DNA of 11,567 bases from an uncultured Clostridia bacterium (GTDB taxonomy: Bacteria; Bacillota; Clostridia; Christensenellales; UBA1242): positions 1 through 11,567 of the forward strand of contig USJH01000017.1 in assembly GCA_900554955.1 (NCBI GenBank), written 5' to 3'. This document shows positions 1-5,928 of the stretch, piece after piece. Positions within the stretch are counted from its first letter, which is position 1. Each line of letters starts with the position of its first letter. The notes under the pieces are model-generated. The model searched no databases. It had not been told where the DNA came from and saw nothing but the letters and a program-made list of their open reading frames with translations. Both the position numbers and the translations under genes were made by a program.

Positions 1-52
1 GATGGGAACAAATAATCTTGAATTTTTATCCCATCAAACGATGGGATTTTTT
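1..52 (+). promoter_or_regulatory. 3' end of a probable SAM (S-box type) riboswitch: antiterminator/terminator switch upstream of metK
   Basis: Three segments can pair in two exclusive ways. GATGGGA at 1-7 is perfectly complementary to TCCCATC at 29-35, and that same segment is the left arm of the terminator that pairs with GATGGGA at 40-46. This is the geometry of a transcription attenuator: 1-7 with 29-35 would be the antiterminator, 29-35 with 40-46 the terminator. In S-box (SAM-I) leaders the 3' strand of helix P1 plays the role of bases 1-7, and metK is a classic S-box target. The ligand-binding aptamer would lie left of base 1 and is not in the window, so the SAM identity is inferred from the downstream gene and the switch geometry only. 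Confidence 0.55.
28..52 (+). terminator. Intrinsic terminator in the metK leader (attenuator)
   Basis: An 8-bp perfect stem (ATCCCATC 28-35 with GATGGGAT 40-47) has a 4-nt AAAC loop and runs into a T-tract (47-52). It sits about 40 nt before the metK start codon, so it would stop transcription before the gene rather than after one. The left arm can alternatively pair with bases 1-7, which is why it is read as a regulated terminator. Confidence 0.75.
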
Positions 53-94
53 ATTTAAATTTCATCTCTTTATGGAAAAATAAGGAGAAAAAAT

Positions 95-1177
95 ATGAAA
101 AGAACAATCACAAGCGAAAGCGTTAACATTGGACACCCAGACAAAACCTGCGACACCATTGCAGATGCATTTCTTGACGAAGCACTTCGCCAAGACAAAA
201 ACTCACAGATGGCAGTTGAATGTGCAATTAAAGACGACAAGCTGTTCATCTATGGTGAGGCCACAACACAAGCAAAAATAAACTATAACGCAATTGCTCG
301 CAAAATTTTGAAAGAAATTGGATATTCAATCAAATTTCACATTATAAAGCAAATCAGCATTCAAAGTCCAGACATTAACCAAGCAGTTGTAAAACAAAAA
401 CTTTGTGCAAACGATCAAGGCATTGTATATGGCTATGCAACAAATGAAACTGAAAACTATATGCCCCTTCCAATTACAATTGCCCATGCACTTATGAAAG
501 AATATGAAAACTTCAGACACACACGAAAAGACTTTTTTGCTGATGCAAAAAGCCAAGTTTCAGTTGAATATGAAAACAATAAACCACAAAACATTTCAGT
601 TGTTTTAATGTCTGTTTCACACTCTGAAAAGCTTTCACGAAATGAAATTGAAAAGCTCATTTATGAAAATGTCATCAAAAAAGTTCTTATCCCTTATGAA
701 AAAATCGCAAAAAACACAAAATTTATTGTAAATCCAAGCGGGAAATTCACAATTTGGGGCAGTTTTGGCGATTCTGGCTGTGTTGGAAGAAAAATTATTG
801 TTGACACCTATGGCGGAGCATCAAAAGTTGGCGGTGGTTGTTTTTCAAGCAAAAATGCAACAAAAGTTGACCGTTCTGGCGCATATTATGCACGTTATGT
901 TGCAAAAAATGTTGTTGCACACGGCTATGCTGATAAATGCGAAATTGCAGTTTCCTATGGAATTGGTCTTGAAAAGCCACTTTCAATTGATATTGACACT
1001 TTTGGAACCGAAAAAACAAACATTAAAAACATTTATAAATATGTTTCAGACAACTTTAACTTTTCACCAGACAACATCATTAAAGAACTTGATCTTTTAA
1101 AACCAATTTACAAACAAACTGCATGTTATGGACACTTTGGGCGAAGCGAATTTCCATGGGAAAAAATCAAAAACTGA
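95..1177 (+). CDS. metK: S-adenosylmethionine synthetase (methionine adenosyltransferase), divergent short form
   Basis: Cytosolic enzyme making S-adenosylmethionine from ATP and L-methionine. The start has a strong ribosome binding site, AAGGAG at 82-87, 7 nt before the ATG. Family motifs are clear: SESVNIGHPDK (7-17; His14 and Asp16), the metal ligand Glu42, Glu55, the SPDINQ segment (91-96), NDQGIVYGYATNET (106-119), FGDSGCVGRK (224-233; Asp226, Lys233), GGGCFSSKNATKVDRSGAY (246-264; Lys253, Lys257, Asp259) and a C-terminal YGHFGR (345-350). The equivalents of the E. coli catalytic His14, Asp118, Phe230, Asp238, Lys245, Lys265, Lys269 and Asp271 are kept. Two conserved loops are altered: the usual GAGDQG reads CANDQG, with the gating loop about 3 residues shorter, and the usual GGGAFSGKD reads GGGCFSSKN. 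At 360 residues it is shorter than the usual 380-400. The TGA stop is followed by a terminator shared with the convergent gene. Expression is probably controlled by the leader attenuator at 1-52. Confidence 0.96.
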   Translation: MKRTITSESVNIGHPDKTCDTIADAFLDEALRQDKNSQMAVECAIKDDKLFIYGEATTQAKINYNAIARKILKEIGYSIKFHIIKQISIQSPDINQAVVKQKLCANDQGIVYGYATNETENYMPLPITIAHALMKEYENFRHTRKDFFADAKSQVSVEYENNKPQNISVVLMSVSHSEKLSRNEIEKLIYENVIKKVLIPYEKIAKNTKFIVNPSGKFTIWGSFGDSGCVGRKIIVDTYGGASKVGGGCFSSKNATKVDRSGAYYARYVAKNVVAHGYADKCEIAVSYGIGLEKPLSIDIDTFGTEKTNIKNIYKYVSDNFNFSPDNIIKELDLLKPIYKQTACYGHFGRSEFPWEKIKN

Positions 1178-1250
1178 AATTTGAATGTAAAAAAATATAA
1201 ATTTTTGTATCATTTTTTACAAATGAAATTTTAAACTTAAAAATCACATA

Positions 1251-1283
1251 AAAAAATAGAGAGATTTTTTCTCTCTATTTTTT
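1251..1283. terminator. Bidirectional intrinsic terminator between metK and the convergent lipoprotein gene
   Basis: AAAAAATAGAGAG (1251-1263) pairs perfectly with CTCTCTATTTTTT (1271-1283) around a 7-nt loop. The stem is flanked by A-runs on the left and T-runs on the right, so it can terminate metK on the plus strand and the 508-residue lipoprotein gene on the minus strand. Confidence 0.85.
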
Positions 1284-1307
1284 TATTTAAAATTTTTTTT
1301 AACAAAT

Positions 1308-2834
1308 CTAAGCAACTGGATTGTTTGTGAAAAATTCTATTTTTTCAGTTGCAACACTTGCTTTCACTGTGATTGTAAATCGGCTTGCTTTTGTTTCTCC
1401 ATCAAAGCCATATTGTTCTTTTTTTACAACAACATCTGAGTTCAAAGTAGTGCTGCTGTTAACATTTACAACAACATCTCCAAAGCGAACGAATTCGTAA
1501 TCAACTTCACTGTAAAAATTAATTGTGAAAGTTAAATATTCATTTTTTAAGAAATACAAGATTCCGCCGTTTGCTCTTCCAACACACTTATCTTTAATTA
1601 GCTCGGGAGTATCAATAGAACTATGTTGTGAGAAATCTTCAACTCCATTCATTTCAATTTTATCAACAACTCGATAACTTTTTTCTGTAACCATATCCAT
1701 TGTTTTCAAAAGTTCAAGTGCGTTTGTTGAAATAACATAATGATCATATTCAAAATTATAATTATAATATTTGTCAAATTCAATCTCAACATATGAGCCA
1801 TCTGCACTTCTTAGCGCTTGTGTTCCAGCAAGATCAAAAGTTAAAGCATCATAAAAGTTTTTATAATTTTCATCTGCATATTTTAGGAAATCAATTTTAA
1901 GTTTTGGAAGATCTGTTCCTGTGAAATCTGAGAACCTAACAACACCTTGAATAAGTTCATAATCTGAAGTTTTGGCACGAATTTCGCCATTCACTGAAAG
2001 AGTGAACAAATCTTTATTCATTGAAACATTATCCCAGTCATGAACAAAATCAATTATATATTCTTCTTTAACTTCGTCATGAATTGTAATTGTGTTATTT
2101 TGTGAAAATCTGATTGTGTGTTTATAACCGTATTTTTGGTTTTCTTCATCAATAATCTTTTCAACTTGCTCATTATAACCAATGTTTGTATTGCCGTCAT
2201 TATTCAAAATGCGAACACTGTTTTGTTTTGAAAGTGCGAAATCATATGCACCAACTGTATAAACTGAAACTGTAATTGGTGTATCATAGTTTATTTGAGC
2301 AAATGAACTTCCAACATTTTTAAATTCTGCAAAACTCATCTTTCCTTTTTCAAGTCCGAACAATTCATACTTGTCAATTTCAATCATGATTCTGTCATGA
2401 TAGCTTGGATACGACATATCTCCAACTGCAAGACGAATGTTTGCAACTTTTGGTGCAACAGCCCCAGCAAATGTGATTGCAAAATCTTTTGTTGGTGTGA
2501 AAGTTGCTTTATAGGCATATTCGCCTTCTTCTGTAATAGTAAGTTCTTCACCATTGCTTAAAACTTTCAAAGTTCCAAGGTTGTATCCTTCTTCAATAAA
2601 AAATCTAATTTCAGCATCTTTACCCTTCACCAAGAATTTTCCTTTACTATCTGAACCATAGCCACCAGTTATATTTTGAACTGTCACTTCTGAAACATGC
2701 AAGGGAAGAGCATCAACTGTGAAGTAGTAATATTTTGGTGCCTTATTCCCGCATGCCGAAAGCAAAAGTAGCACTGGTGCAAAAGCAAAAAATATGAAAG
2801 TTGCAATTTTAAAAATTATATTTTTCTTCGACAT
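1308..2834 (-). CDS. Putative lipoprotein of 508 residues, function unknown
   Basis: The N-terminus is a lipoprotein signal peptide: positively charged start (K3, K4, K9), a hydrophobic stretch and the lipobox LSAC-G with Cys28 as the predicted lipidated residue. The mature protein should therefore be anchored to the outer face of the cytoplasmic membrane. The start is supported by AAGGAG (minus strand, 2842-2847). The rest has no transmembrane segment or recognised catalytic motif and reads as strand-rich, with alternating hydrophobic and polar/aromatic residues. Residues ~33-125 (around GGYGSDSKGKF, GYNLGTLKV and YAYKATFTPTKDFAITF) resemble the small beta-sandwich or InlB-type repeat modules common in surface proteins of gut Firmicutes. 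That is an impression of fold style, not an established assignment. It is a single-gene unit with its own promoter and terminator. A surface-binding or adhesion role is possible but not shown. Confidence 0.85.
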   Translation of the reverse strand: MSKKNIIFKIATFIFFAFAPVLLLLSACGNKAPKYYYFTVDALPLHVSEVTVQNITGGYGSDSKGKFLVKGKDAEIRFFIEEGYNLGTLKVLSNGEELTITEEGEYAYKATFTPTKDFAITFAGAVAPKVANIRLAVGDMSYPSYHDRIMIEIDKYELFGLEKGKMSFAEFKNVGSSFAQINYDTPITVSVYTVGAYDFALSKQNSVRILNNDGNTNIGYNEQVEKIIDEENQKYGYKHTIRFSQNNTITIHDEVKEEYIIDFVHDWDNVSMNKDLFTLSVNGEIRAKTSDYELIQGVVRFSDFTGTDLPKLKIDFLKYADENYKNFYDALTFDLAGTQALRSADGSYVEIEFDKYYNYNFEYDHYVISTNALELLKTMDMVTEKSYRVVDKIEMNGVEDFSQHSSIDTPELIKDKCVGRANGGILYFLKNEYLTFTINFYSEVDYEFVRFGDVVVNVNSSTTLNSDVVVKKEQYGFDGETKASRFTITVKASVATEKIEFFTNNPVA

Positions 2835-2866
2835 AATCTTTCTCCTTTTCTTATTGCTTTATATAT

Positions 2867-2895
2867 ATCATATTAAAAACACACTTGTAAAGCAA
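2867..2895 (-). promoter_or_regulatory. Candidate promoter for the 508-residue lipoprotein gene
   Basis: On the minus strand a TATGAT -10 box (2867-2872) lies 17 nt from TTGCTT (2890-2895). An alternative -35, TTTACA (2886-2891), lies 18 nt from an overlapping TATATA. The predicted leader is about 25 nt and contains the ribosome binding site. The -35 match is weak. Confidence 0.4.
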
Positions 2896-2951
2896 ATATC
2901 ACAAACAAAAGCCTATTCAATCGTGAGAAAAAGTGCAACAAAAAACCAATC

Positions 2952-2981
2952 AAAAAAAGAGTTAAATTCAATATCTAACTC
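2952..2981 (-). terminator. Intrinsic terminator of the HAD phosphatase gene
   Basis: On the minus strand GAGTTA (2976-2981) pairs with TAACTC (2959-2964) around an 11-nt loop, followed by seven T (2958-2952). It lies about 30 nt after the stop codon of the HAD gene and before the promoter of the next minus-strand gene, so the two are separate transcripts. The stem is only 6 bp. Confidence 0.6.
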
Positions 2982-3007
2982 CTTTTATTTTTATACGCAT
3001 ACGATTC

Positions 3008-3649
3008 TTATTTATATATATCAGGATTATTTATAAATTCTTTAACATTTTCCAACTCTTTAATGTCTTTAACCAAAAGTGTGTTATAGCCAAGTCTTTT
3101 TGCTGGTTTCATGTCGTTTTCTTCGCTATCACCAACAACAAACACATTTTCTGGCATTGCATTTTCTTTTTCTTGAATTATTTTATAAATGTCGCATTTA
3201 GTAACGTCTTCGGGATTAAACTGATTTGAATATATTCCATCAGCAAATGAAATGTCAAAACCATTTCTTTTTGAATTGCTCACGACATGACTGACTGGCG
3301 AATTTGAAACAATGTAAATATTGGCATATTTTTTCAAGTCTTTCAAAATTCTAGAATCAACATATTTTAAATCTGAAGCTTTTAAAACATAATTATTTTT
3401 GTCTTGATGGTCATAAAACACTCTTGCCGTGCCAAAATCCTGAATAAGTGCACTTGCAAGTTCCTGACCAACAATATTAAAACTTTCAAAACCGTGTCGC
3501 TTTATGAACTTCTTTGCTTCTTTTTCACCAATATATCCATTTAAAAAGTTTTCAACATAATCTCCCCAACCAGTTAAAACCGAACCATTATAAAGAGTCC
3601 CGTCATAATCAAAAATAATAATTTTTTTAGTCCGCTTTTGTCTTTCCAT
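3008..3649 (-). CDS. HAD-superfamily hydrolase (probable phosphatase), 213 residues
   Basis: Haloacid-dehalogenase-type phosphohydrolase, presumably cytosolic, substrate unknown. Motif I is FDYDGTLYNG with the nucleophile Asp14 and acid/base Asp16. Motif II is the Ser115 of YIVSNSP, motif III probably Lys151, and motif IV GDSEENDM with Asp174 and Asp179 as Mg2+ ligands. A helical cap segment of about 75 residues between motifs I and II fits subclass I, as in phosphoglycolate phosphatase or pyrimidine nucleotidase relatives. I chose the ATG at 3649 because motif I then begins ~10 residues in, as usual. A TTG 39 nt upstream (3688) would add a hydrophobic piece (IVQFFVLCYICF) and has no ribosome binding site. 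The chosen ATG also lacks one, and a -10-like TATATT ends only 6 nt before it, so the mRNA may be leaderless. Confidence 0.88.
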   Translation of the reverse strand: MERQKRTKKIIIFDYDGTLYNGSVLTGWGDYVENFLNGYIGEKEAKKFIKRHGFESFNIVGQELASALIQDFGTARVFYDHQDKNNYVLKASDLKYVDSRILKDLKKYANIYIVSNSPVSHVVSNSKRNGFDISFADGIYSNQFNPEDVTKCDIYKIIQEKENAMPENVFVVGDSEENDMKPAKRLGYNTLLVKDIKELENVKEFINNPDIYK

Positions 3650-3655
3650 GAAACA

Positions 3656-3684
3656 AATATAACATAAAACAAAAAATTGAACAA
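3656..3684 (-). promoter_or_regulatory. Candidate promoter of the HAD gene, placing the start site at or next to the ATG
   Basis: On the minus strand TTGTTC (3679-3684) is spaced 17 nt from TATATT (3656-3661). Only 6 nt separate the -10 box from the ATG at 3649, so transcription would begin about at the start codon. The overlapping pair TTGATT and TATGTT with 16-nt spacing would give a leader of only about 7 nt. Confidence 0.45.
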
Positions 3685-3775
3685 TCAAAAAGCAGACTGT
3701 TATTATTTTTTTATGTTTTTATCATTTAAAATAGACTCGTTTTTAATAGTAAACATAAAAATTAATTTTTTAAAT

Positions 3776-3804
3776 AAAAAAATCCGACCATCACGGCTCG
3801 GATT
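3776..3804 (-). terminator. Intrinsic terminator downstream of tRNA-Arg
   Basis: On the minus strand AATCCGA (3798-3804) pairs with TCGGATT (3781-3787), and the inner CC/GG can extend the stem across a bulge. Seven T follow (3782-3776). It starts 10 nt after the tRNA 3' end and precedes the HAD promoter, making the tRNA a single-gene transcript. Confidence 0.85.
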
Positions 3805-3813
3805 ATTTTTGTT

Positions 3814-3890
3814 TGGTGCTTCTGACACGACTCGAACGTGCGACACCGAGTTTCGAAGACTCGTGCTCTATCCAGCTGAGCTACAGAAGC
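3814..3890 (-). tRNA. tRNA-Arg, anticodon UCG
   Basis: The minus strand folds into a complete cloverleaf of 77 nt. The acceptor stem is GCTTCTG/CAGAAGC, the D arm closes with GCTC/GAGC, and the anticodon stem CGAGT/ACTCG carries the loop CTTCGAA with anticodon TCG. The variable loop is 5 nt (GTGTC) and the T arm is GCACG-TTCGAGT-CGTGT with one G-U pair. The discriminator is A and the 3' CCA is encoded in the DNA (3814-3816). The anticodon reads arginine CGA directly and, if U34 is little modified, could read other CGN codons; CGT is used in neighbouring genes such as metK. Confidence 0.96.
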
Positions 3891-3900
3891 AAACAATTAT

Positions 3901-3929
3901 ATTTTCTTACTTTTATCATCTTTTGTCAA
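3901..3929 (-). promoter_or_regulatory. Candidate promoter of tRNA-Arg
   Basis: A perfect TTGACA (3924-3929, minus strand) is spaced 17 nt from GAAAAT (3901-3906), a 4-of-6 match to TATAAT, which would give a very short leader. A perfect TATAAT at 3896-3901 lies too close to the mature tRNA 5' end (5 nt) and 22 nt from the TTGACA, so the exact -10 is uncertain. Confidence 0.4.
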
Positions 3930-3995
3930 TATTTTTAACCACTCAACGTCATGATTTTTTTCGACATATTTTGTCAAAGATAGATTTATATTTAT

Positions 3996-4024
3996 TTGCA
4001 TTAAACATGGCTTTGTGATAAAAT
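3996..4024 (+). promoter_or_regulatory. Candidate lepB promoter, with the start site at the initiation codon
   Basis: TTGCAT (3996-4001) is separated by 17 nt from TAAAAT (4019-4024), a good sigma-A-type pair. The ATG of lepB follows after only 6 nt (4031), so the predicted transcript begins at or within a base or two of the start codon. It is divergent to the tRNA-Arg promoter about 70 nt away. Confidence 0.5.
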
Positions 4025-4030
4025 AGCCAT

Positions 4031-5023
4031 ATGCAAGAAAATGAAAACAAAAATAATGAATTGTTAGCAAGTGAAGAAGGCAACCAAATTGCCAAGTTTG
4101 ATAATGCGGAAAATTCTGAAAATGTTCAATCTTCAGAAAACAAAAACGCAGAAATCATTGAAAAAAATGCAAATTCAGTTGAAAATAATGTTAAAAACAG
4201 CCAGATTTCTGAAAATTCACAAGAAAATTTTGATAACGTTCTTTTGCAAGAAACAGATCAAAAACACGAAAAGCCAAAAATCATTAAAACAATTGAAATT
4301 ATCACCGGAAGCACAATTTTTAAATATGTTCTTGGTGCAATGATAATTTTTGCAATTTGCTTCATCTCTTCACTTTTCACATTTAACATTGTTCTTGTTC
4401 CGGTTGAAGTTCAAGGATATAGCATGCTTCCAACAATAAATGCTTCCGCTTCTGGGCTTGACGGCGAAACATATACTGACATTGTTTATATTTCTTCTGT
4501 CCGAACATTTTCATATAAAGACATTGTTGTGATAAAAGGTGGAAAAACTCAAAGCGGAAAGCAAATTATCAAAAGGATTATTGCAACCCCTGGCGACACA
4601 CTGACTTTCAGAGTTACAAAAACTGATTATTTTGAATTTAAATCATATTTTGTTGTTGACATTTATCTTAACGGCAAAAAGCTTGTTGAAAACTATACAA
4701 AAGAAAGCGAAACAAAAATTCAAAACACACACAACGATCCTGAATATTTCAGTTTTGGAAACAAACTTGTTGACACTCTTGAATCCGATGGCGAATTCAC
4801 AATCAAAATGGGAACTGACGAATATTTTGTTATGGGTGACAATCGCAATGCATATAACAAAGCTGGAGACGAAAGAAGCAACGGCTCTGTTGACAGTAGA
4901 ATGTTCGGAACTGTAAAAAAATCTGAAATTGTTGGTAAAGTTGCAATTCAGGTTAAATATGGTCAGAACATGCTTCAAGCAATTTGGCAAGCAATTTTTG
5001 GTGTTCGCTTGCAAATTGTTTAA
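4031..5023 (+). CDS. lepB: Signal peptidase I with a long low-complexity cytoplasmic N-tail
   Basis: Membrane-bound serine protease that removes signal peptides from exported proteins. A single transmembrane helix (~96-120) precedes the catalytic domain, as in Gram-positive SipS-like enzymes. Box B is GYSMLPTI with nucleophile Ser131; box C is SYKDIVVIKGG (161-171); box D is KRIIATPGD with general base Lys181; box E is MGDNRNAY...GSVDSRMFG (268-293). The usual S-G-x-S-M start of box B reads Q-G-Y-S-M, a small variation. About 95 residues precede the helix, rich in Asn, Glu, Ser and Gln (repeated SEN and ENS pieces); most Gram-positive relatives have only a short tail here. The ATG follows an in-frame TAA at 4019, so no longer form exists, and no ribosome binding site is present, which suggests a leaderless mRNA. 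It processes ordinary signal peptides, not the lipoboxes of the two neighbouring lipoproteins, which need signal peptidase II. Confidence 0.95.
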   Translation: MQENENKNNELLASEEGNQIAKFDNAENSENVQSSENKNAEIIEKNANSVENNVKNSQISENSQENFDNVLLQETDQKHEKPKIIKTIEIITGSTIFKYVLGAMIIFAICFISSLFTFNIVLVPVEVQGYSMLPTINASASGLDGETYTDIVYISSVRTFSYKDIVVIKGGKTQSGKQIIKRIIATPGDTLTFRVTKTDYFEFKSYFVVDIYLNGKKLVENYTKESETKIQNTHNDPEYFSFGNKLVDTLESDGEFTIKMGTDEYFVMGDNRNAYNKAGDERSNGSVDSRMFGTVKKSEIVGKVAIQVKYGQNMLQAIWQAIFGVRLQIV

Positions 5024-5037
5024 AATTCATATACAAT
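5009..5037 (+). promoter_or_regulatory. Candidate degV promoter overlapping the 3' end of lepB
   Basis: TTGCAA (5009-5014), inside the last codons of lepB, is spaced 17 nt from TACAAT (5032-5037). The predicted start near 5044 gives a leader of about 20 nt carrying the ribosome binding site. No terminator lies between lepB and degV, so read-through from lepB is also likely. Confidence 0.55.
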
Positions 5038-5052
5038 AGTAACACTAATACT

Positions 5053-5058
5053 AAGGAG
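5053..5058 (+). promoter_or_regulatory. Ribosome binding site that fixes the degV start
   Basis: AAGGAG ends 6 nt before the ATG at 5065. The open frame extends upstream to a TTG at 4984 inside lepB, but only the ATG at 5065 has this signal and matches the family N-terminus. Confidence 0.85.
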
Positions 5059-5064
5059 AAATTA

Positions 5065-5928
5065 ATGAAAGTATTCATCACTTCAGATAGTTCTTGCGAC
5101 CTTTTGCCAGAACAAATCAAAGAAAATGACATTTCTATTATTCCAATTTATGTTATGCTTGACGGCGAGGAACATAAAGATGGAGTTGACATTGACGAAC
5201 AGACAATTTATGACTATGTTAAAGCAACAAAAAAACTTCCAAAAACATCTGCAATCAGCATTGAAGATTATCGCGTGTTCTTTGAAAGTGTTCTTTCAAA
5301 AGATCCAGACTCATATGTTCTTCACATCAGTCTTTCAAGCAAAATTTCAAGCACATATAATAACTCTGTGACAGCCGCAAACTATTTTGGCGGAAGAGTT
5401 GTTTCAGTCGATGGTAAAAGTCTTTCAATCGGAACTGGTCTTTTGGTTCTTTATGCATGCGAACTTGCAAAGGCTGGCCTTCCACTTCACGAAATTGCAA
5501 AACGTGTTGAAAAAAGAGTTCCTTTTGTTCAAGCAAGTTTCATTATCCAAGAAGTTGACTATCTCTATAAAGGCGGAAGATGCTCAGCTGTTGCCCTTCT
5601 TGGTGCAAATCTTTTGAAAATTAAACCAAGAATTCAACTTGTTGATGGTGCAATGCAAAACACAGGCAAACCACGTGGAAAAATGATTGCTGTTTTGAAA
5701 CAATATTTCGATGACACATTGAAAGATTATCCAAACCCAGACAAATCTATTTGTTGCCTTGCACAAACTGCTCTTGAACCAGAAATTATTGACGAAGCAG
5801 TTGAATATTTAAACTCTAAGAACATTTTTAAACAAATTCTTGTTGTTCCAGCAGGCGCAACAATCACAAGTCATTGCGGAAAAGGAACCCTTGGAATGTT
5901 CTATATCAATGACGGAGGCAAAAACTGA
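5065..5928 (+). CDS. DegV family protein (FakB-like fatty-acid-binding protein), 287 residues
   Basis: DegV proteins bind a fatty acid in a buried tunnel. Where a partner kinase FakA is present, they present it as FakB for phosphorylation and entry into phospholipid synthesis. The protein has the whole family pattern: N-terminal VFITSDSSCDL (3-13), TSAIS, ISLSSKISSTYNNS, DGKSLSIGTGL, the YLYKGGRCS...LLKIKP core segment and a C-terminal TSHCGKGTLGMFY. Length is normal for the family. No FakA-like kinase gene is in the window, so the FakB role is inferred from the family. It probably forms an operon with the small lipoprotein gene, whose ATG overlaps its TGA stop by one base, implying coupled translation. 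It may be transcribed from its own promoter at 5009-5037 and by read-through from lepB. Confidence 0.93.
   Translation: MKVFITSDSSCDLLPEQIKENDISIIPIYVMLDGEEHKDGVDIDEQTIYDYVKATKKLPKTSAISIEDYRVFFESVLSKDPDSYVLHISLSSKISSTYNNSVTAANYFGGRVVSVDGKSLSIGTGLLVLYACELAKAGLPLHEIAKRVEKRVPFVQASFIIQEVDYLYKGGRCSAVALLGANLLKIKPRIQLVDGAMQNTGKPRGKMIAVLKQYFDDTLKDYPNPDKSICCLAQTALEPEIIDEAVEYLNSKNIFKQILVVPAGATITSHCGKGTLGMFYINDGGKN

Noticed and set aside
2794..3036. Open frame of 80 residues on the plus strand with a hydrophobic N-terminus
   Set aside because: It overlaps the start, leader and promoter of the minus-strand lipoprotein gene and the HAD terminator, has no ribosome binding site, and its hydrophobicity comes from antisense reading of AT-rich sequence.
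3650..3688. TTG start extending the HAD protein by 13 residues
   Set aside because: The extension is hydrophobic, lacks a ribosome binding site, overlaps the candidate promoter and would place motif I unusually far from the N-terminus.
4006..4017. Tiny upstream reading frame ATG GCT TTG TGA before lepB
   Set aside because: It lies inside the promoter spacer, upstream of the predicted transcription start, so it would not be in the mRNA.
3677..4018. Open frame of 113 residues on the plus strand containing a TTRTCDTEFRRL-type stretch
   Set aside because: It runs antisense through the tRNA-Arg gene and its terminator; peptides of this kind are a well-known artefact of translating tRNA genes backwards.
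4984..5064. Longer DegV start inside lepB (TTG)
   Set aside because: The 27 extra residues read lepB sequence in another frame, while the ATG at 5065 has a strong AAGGAG site and matches the family N-terminus.
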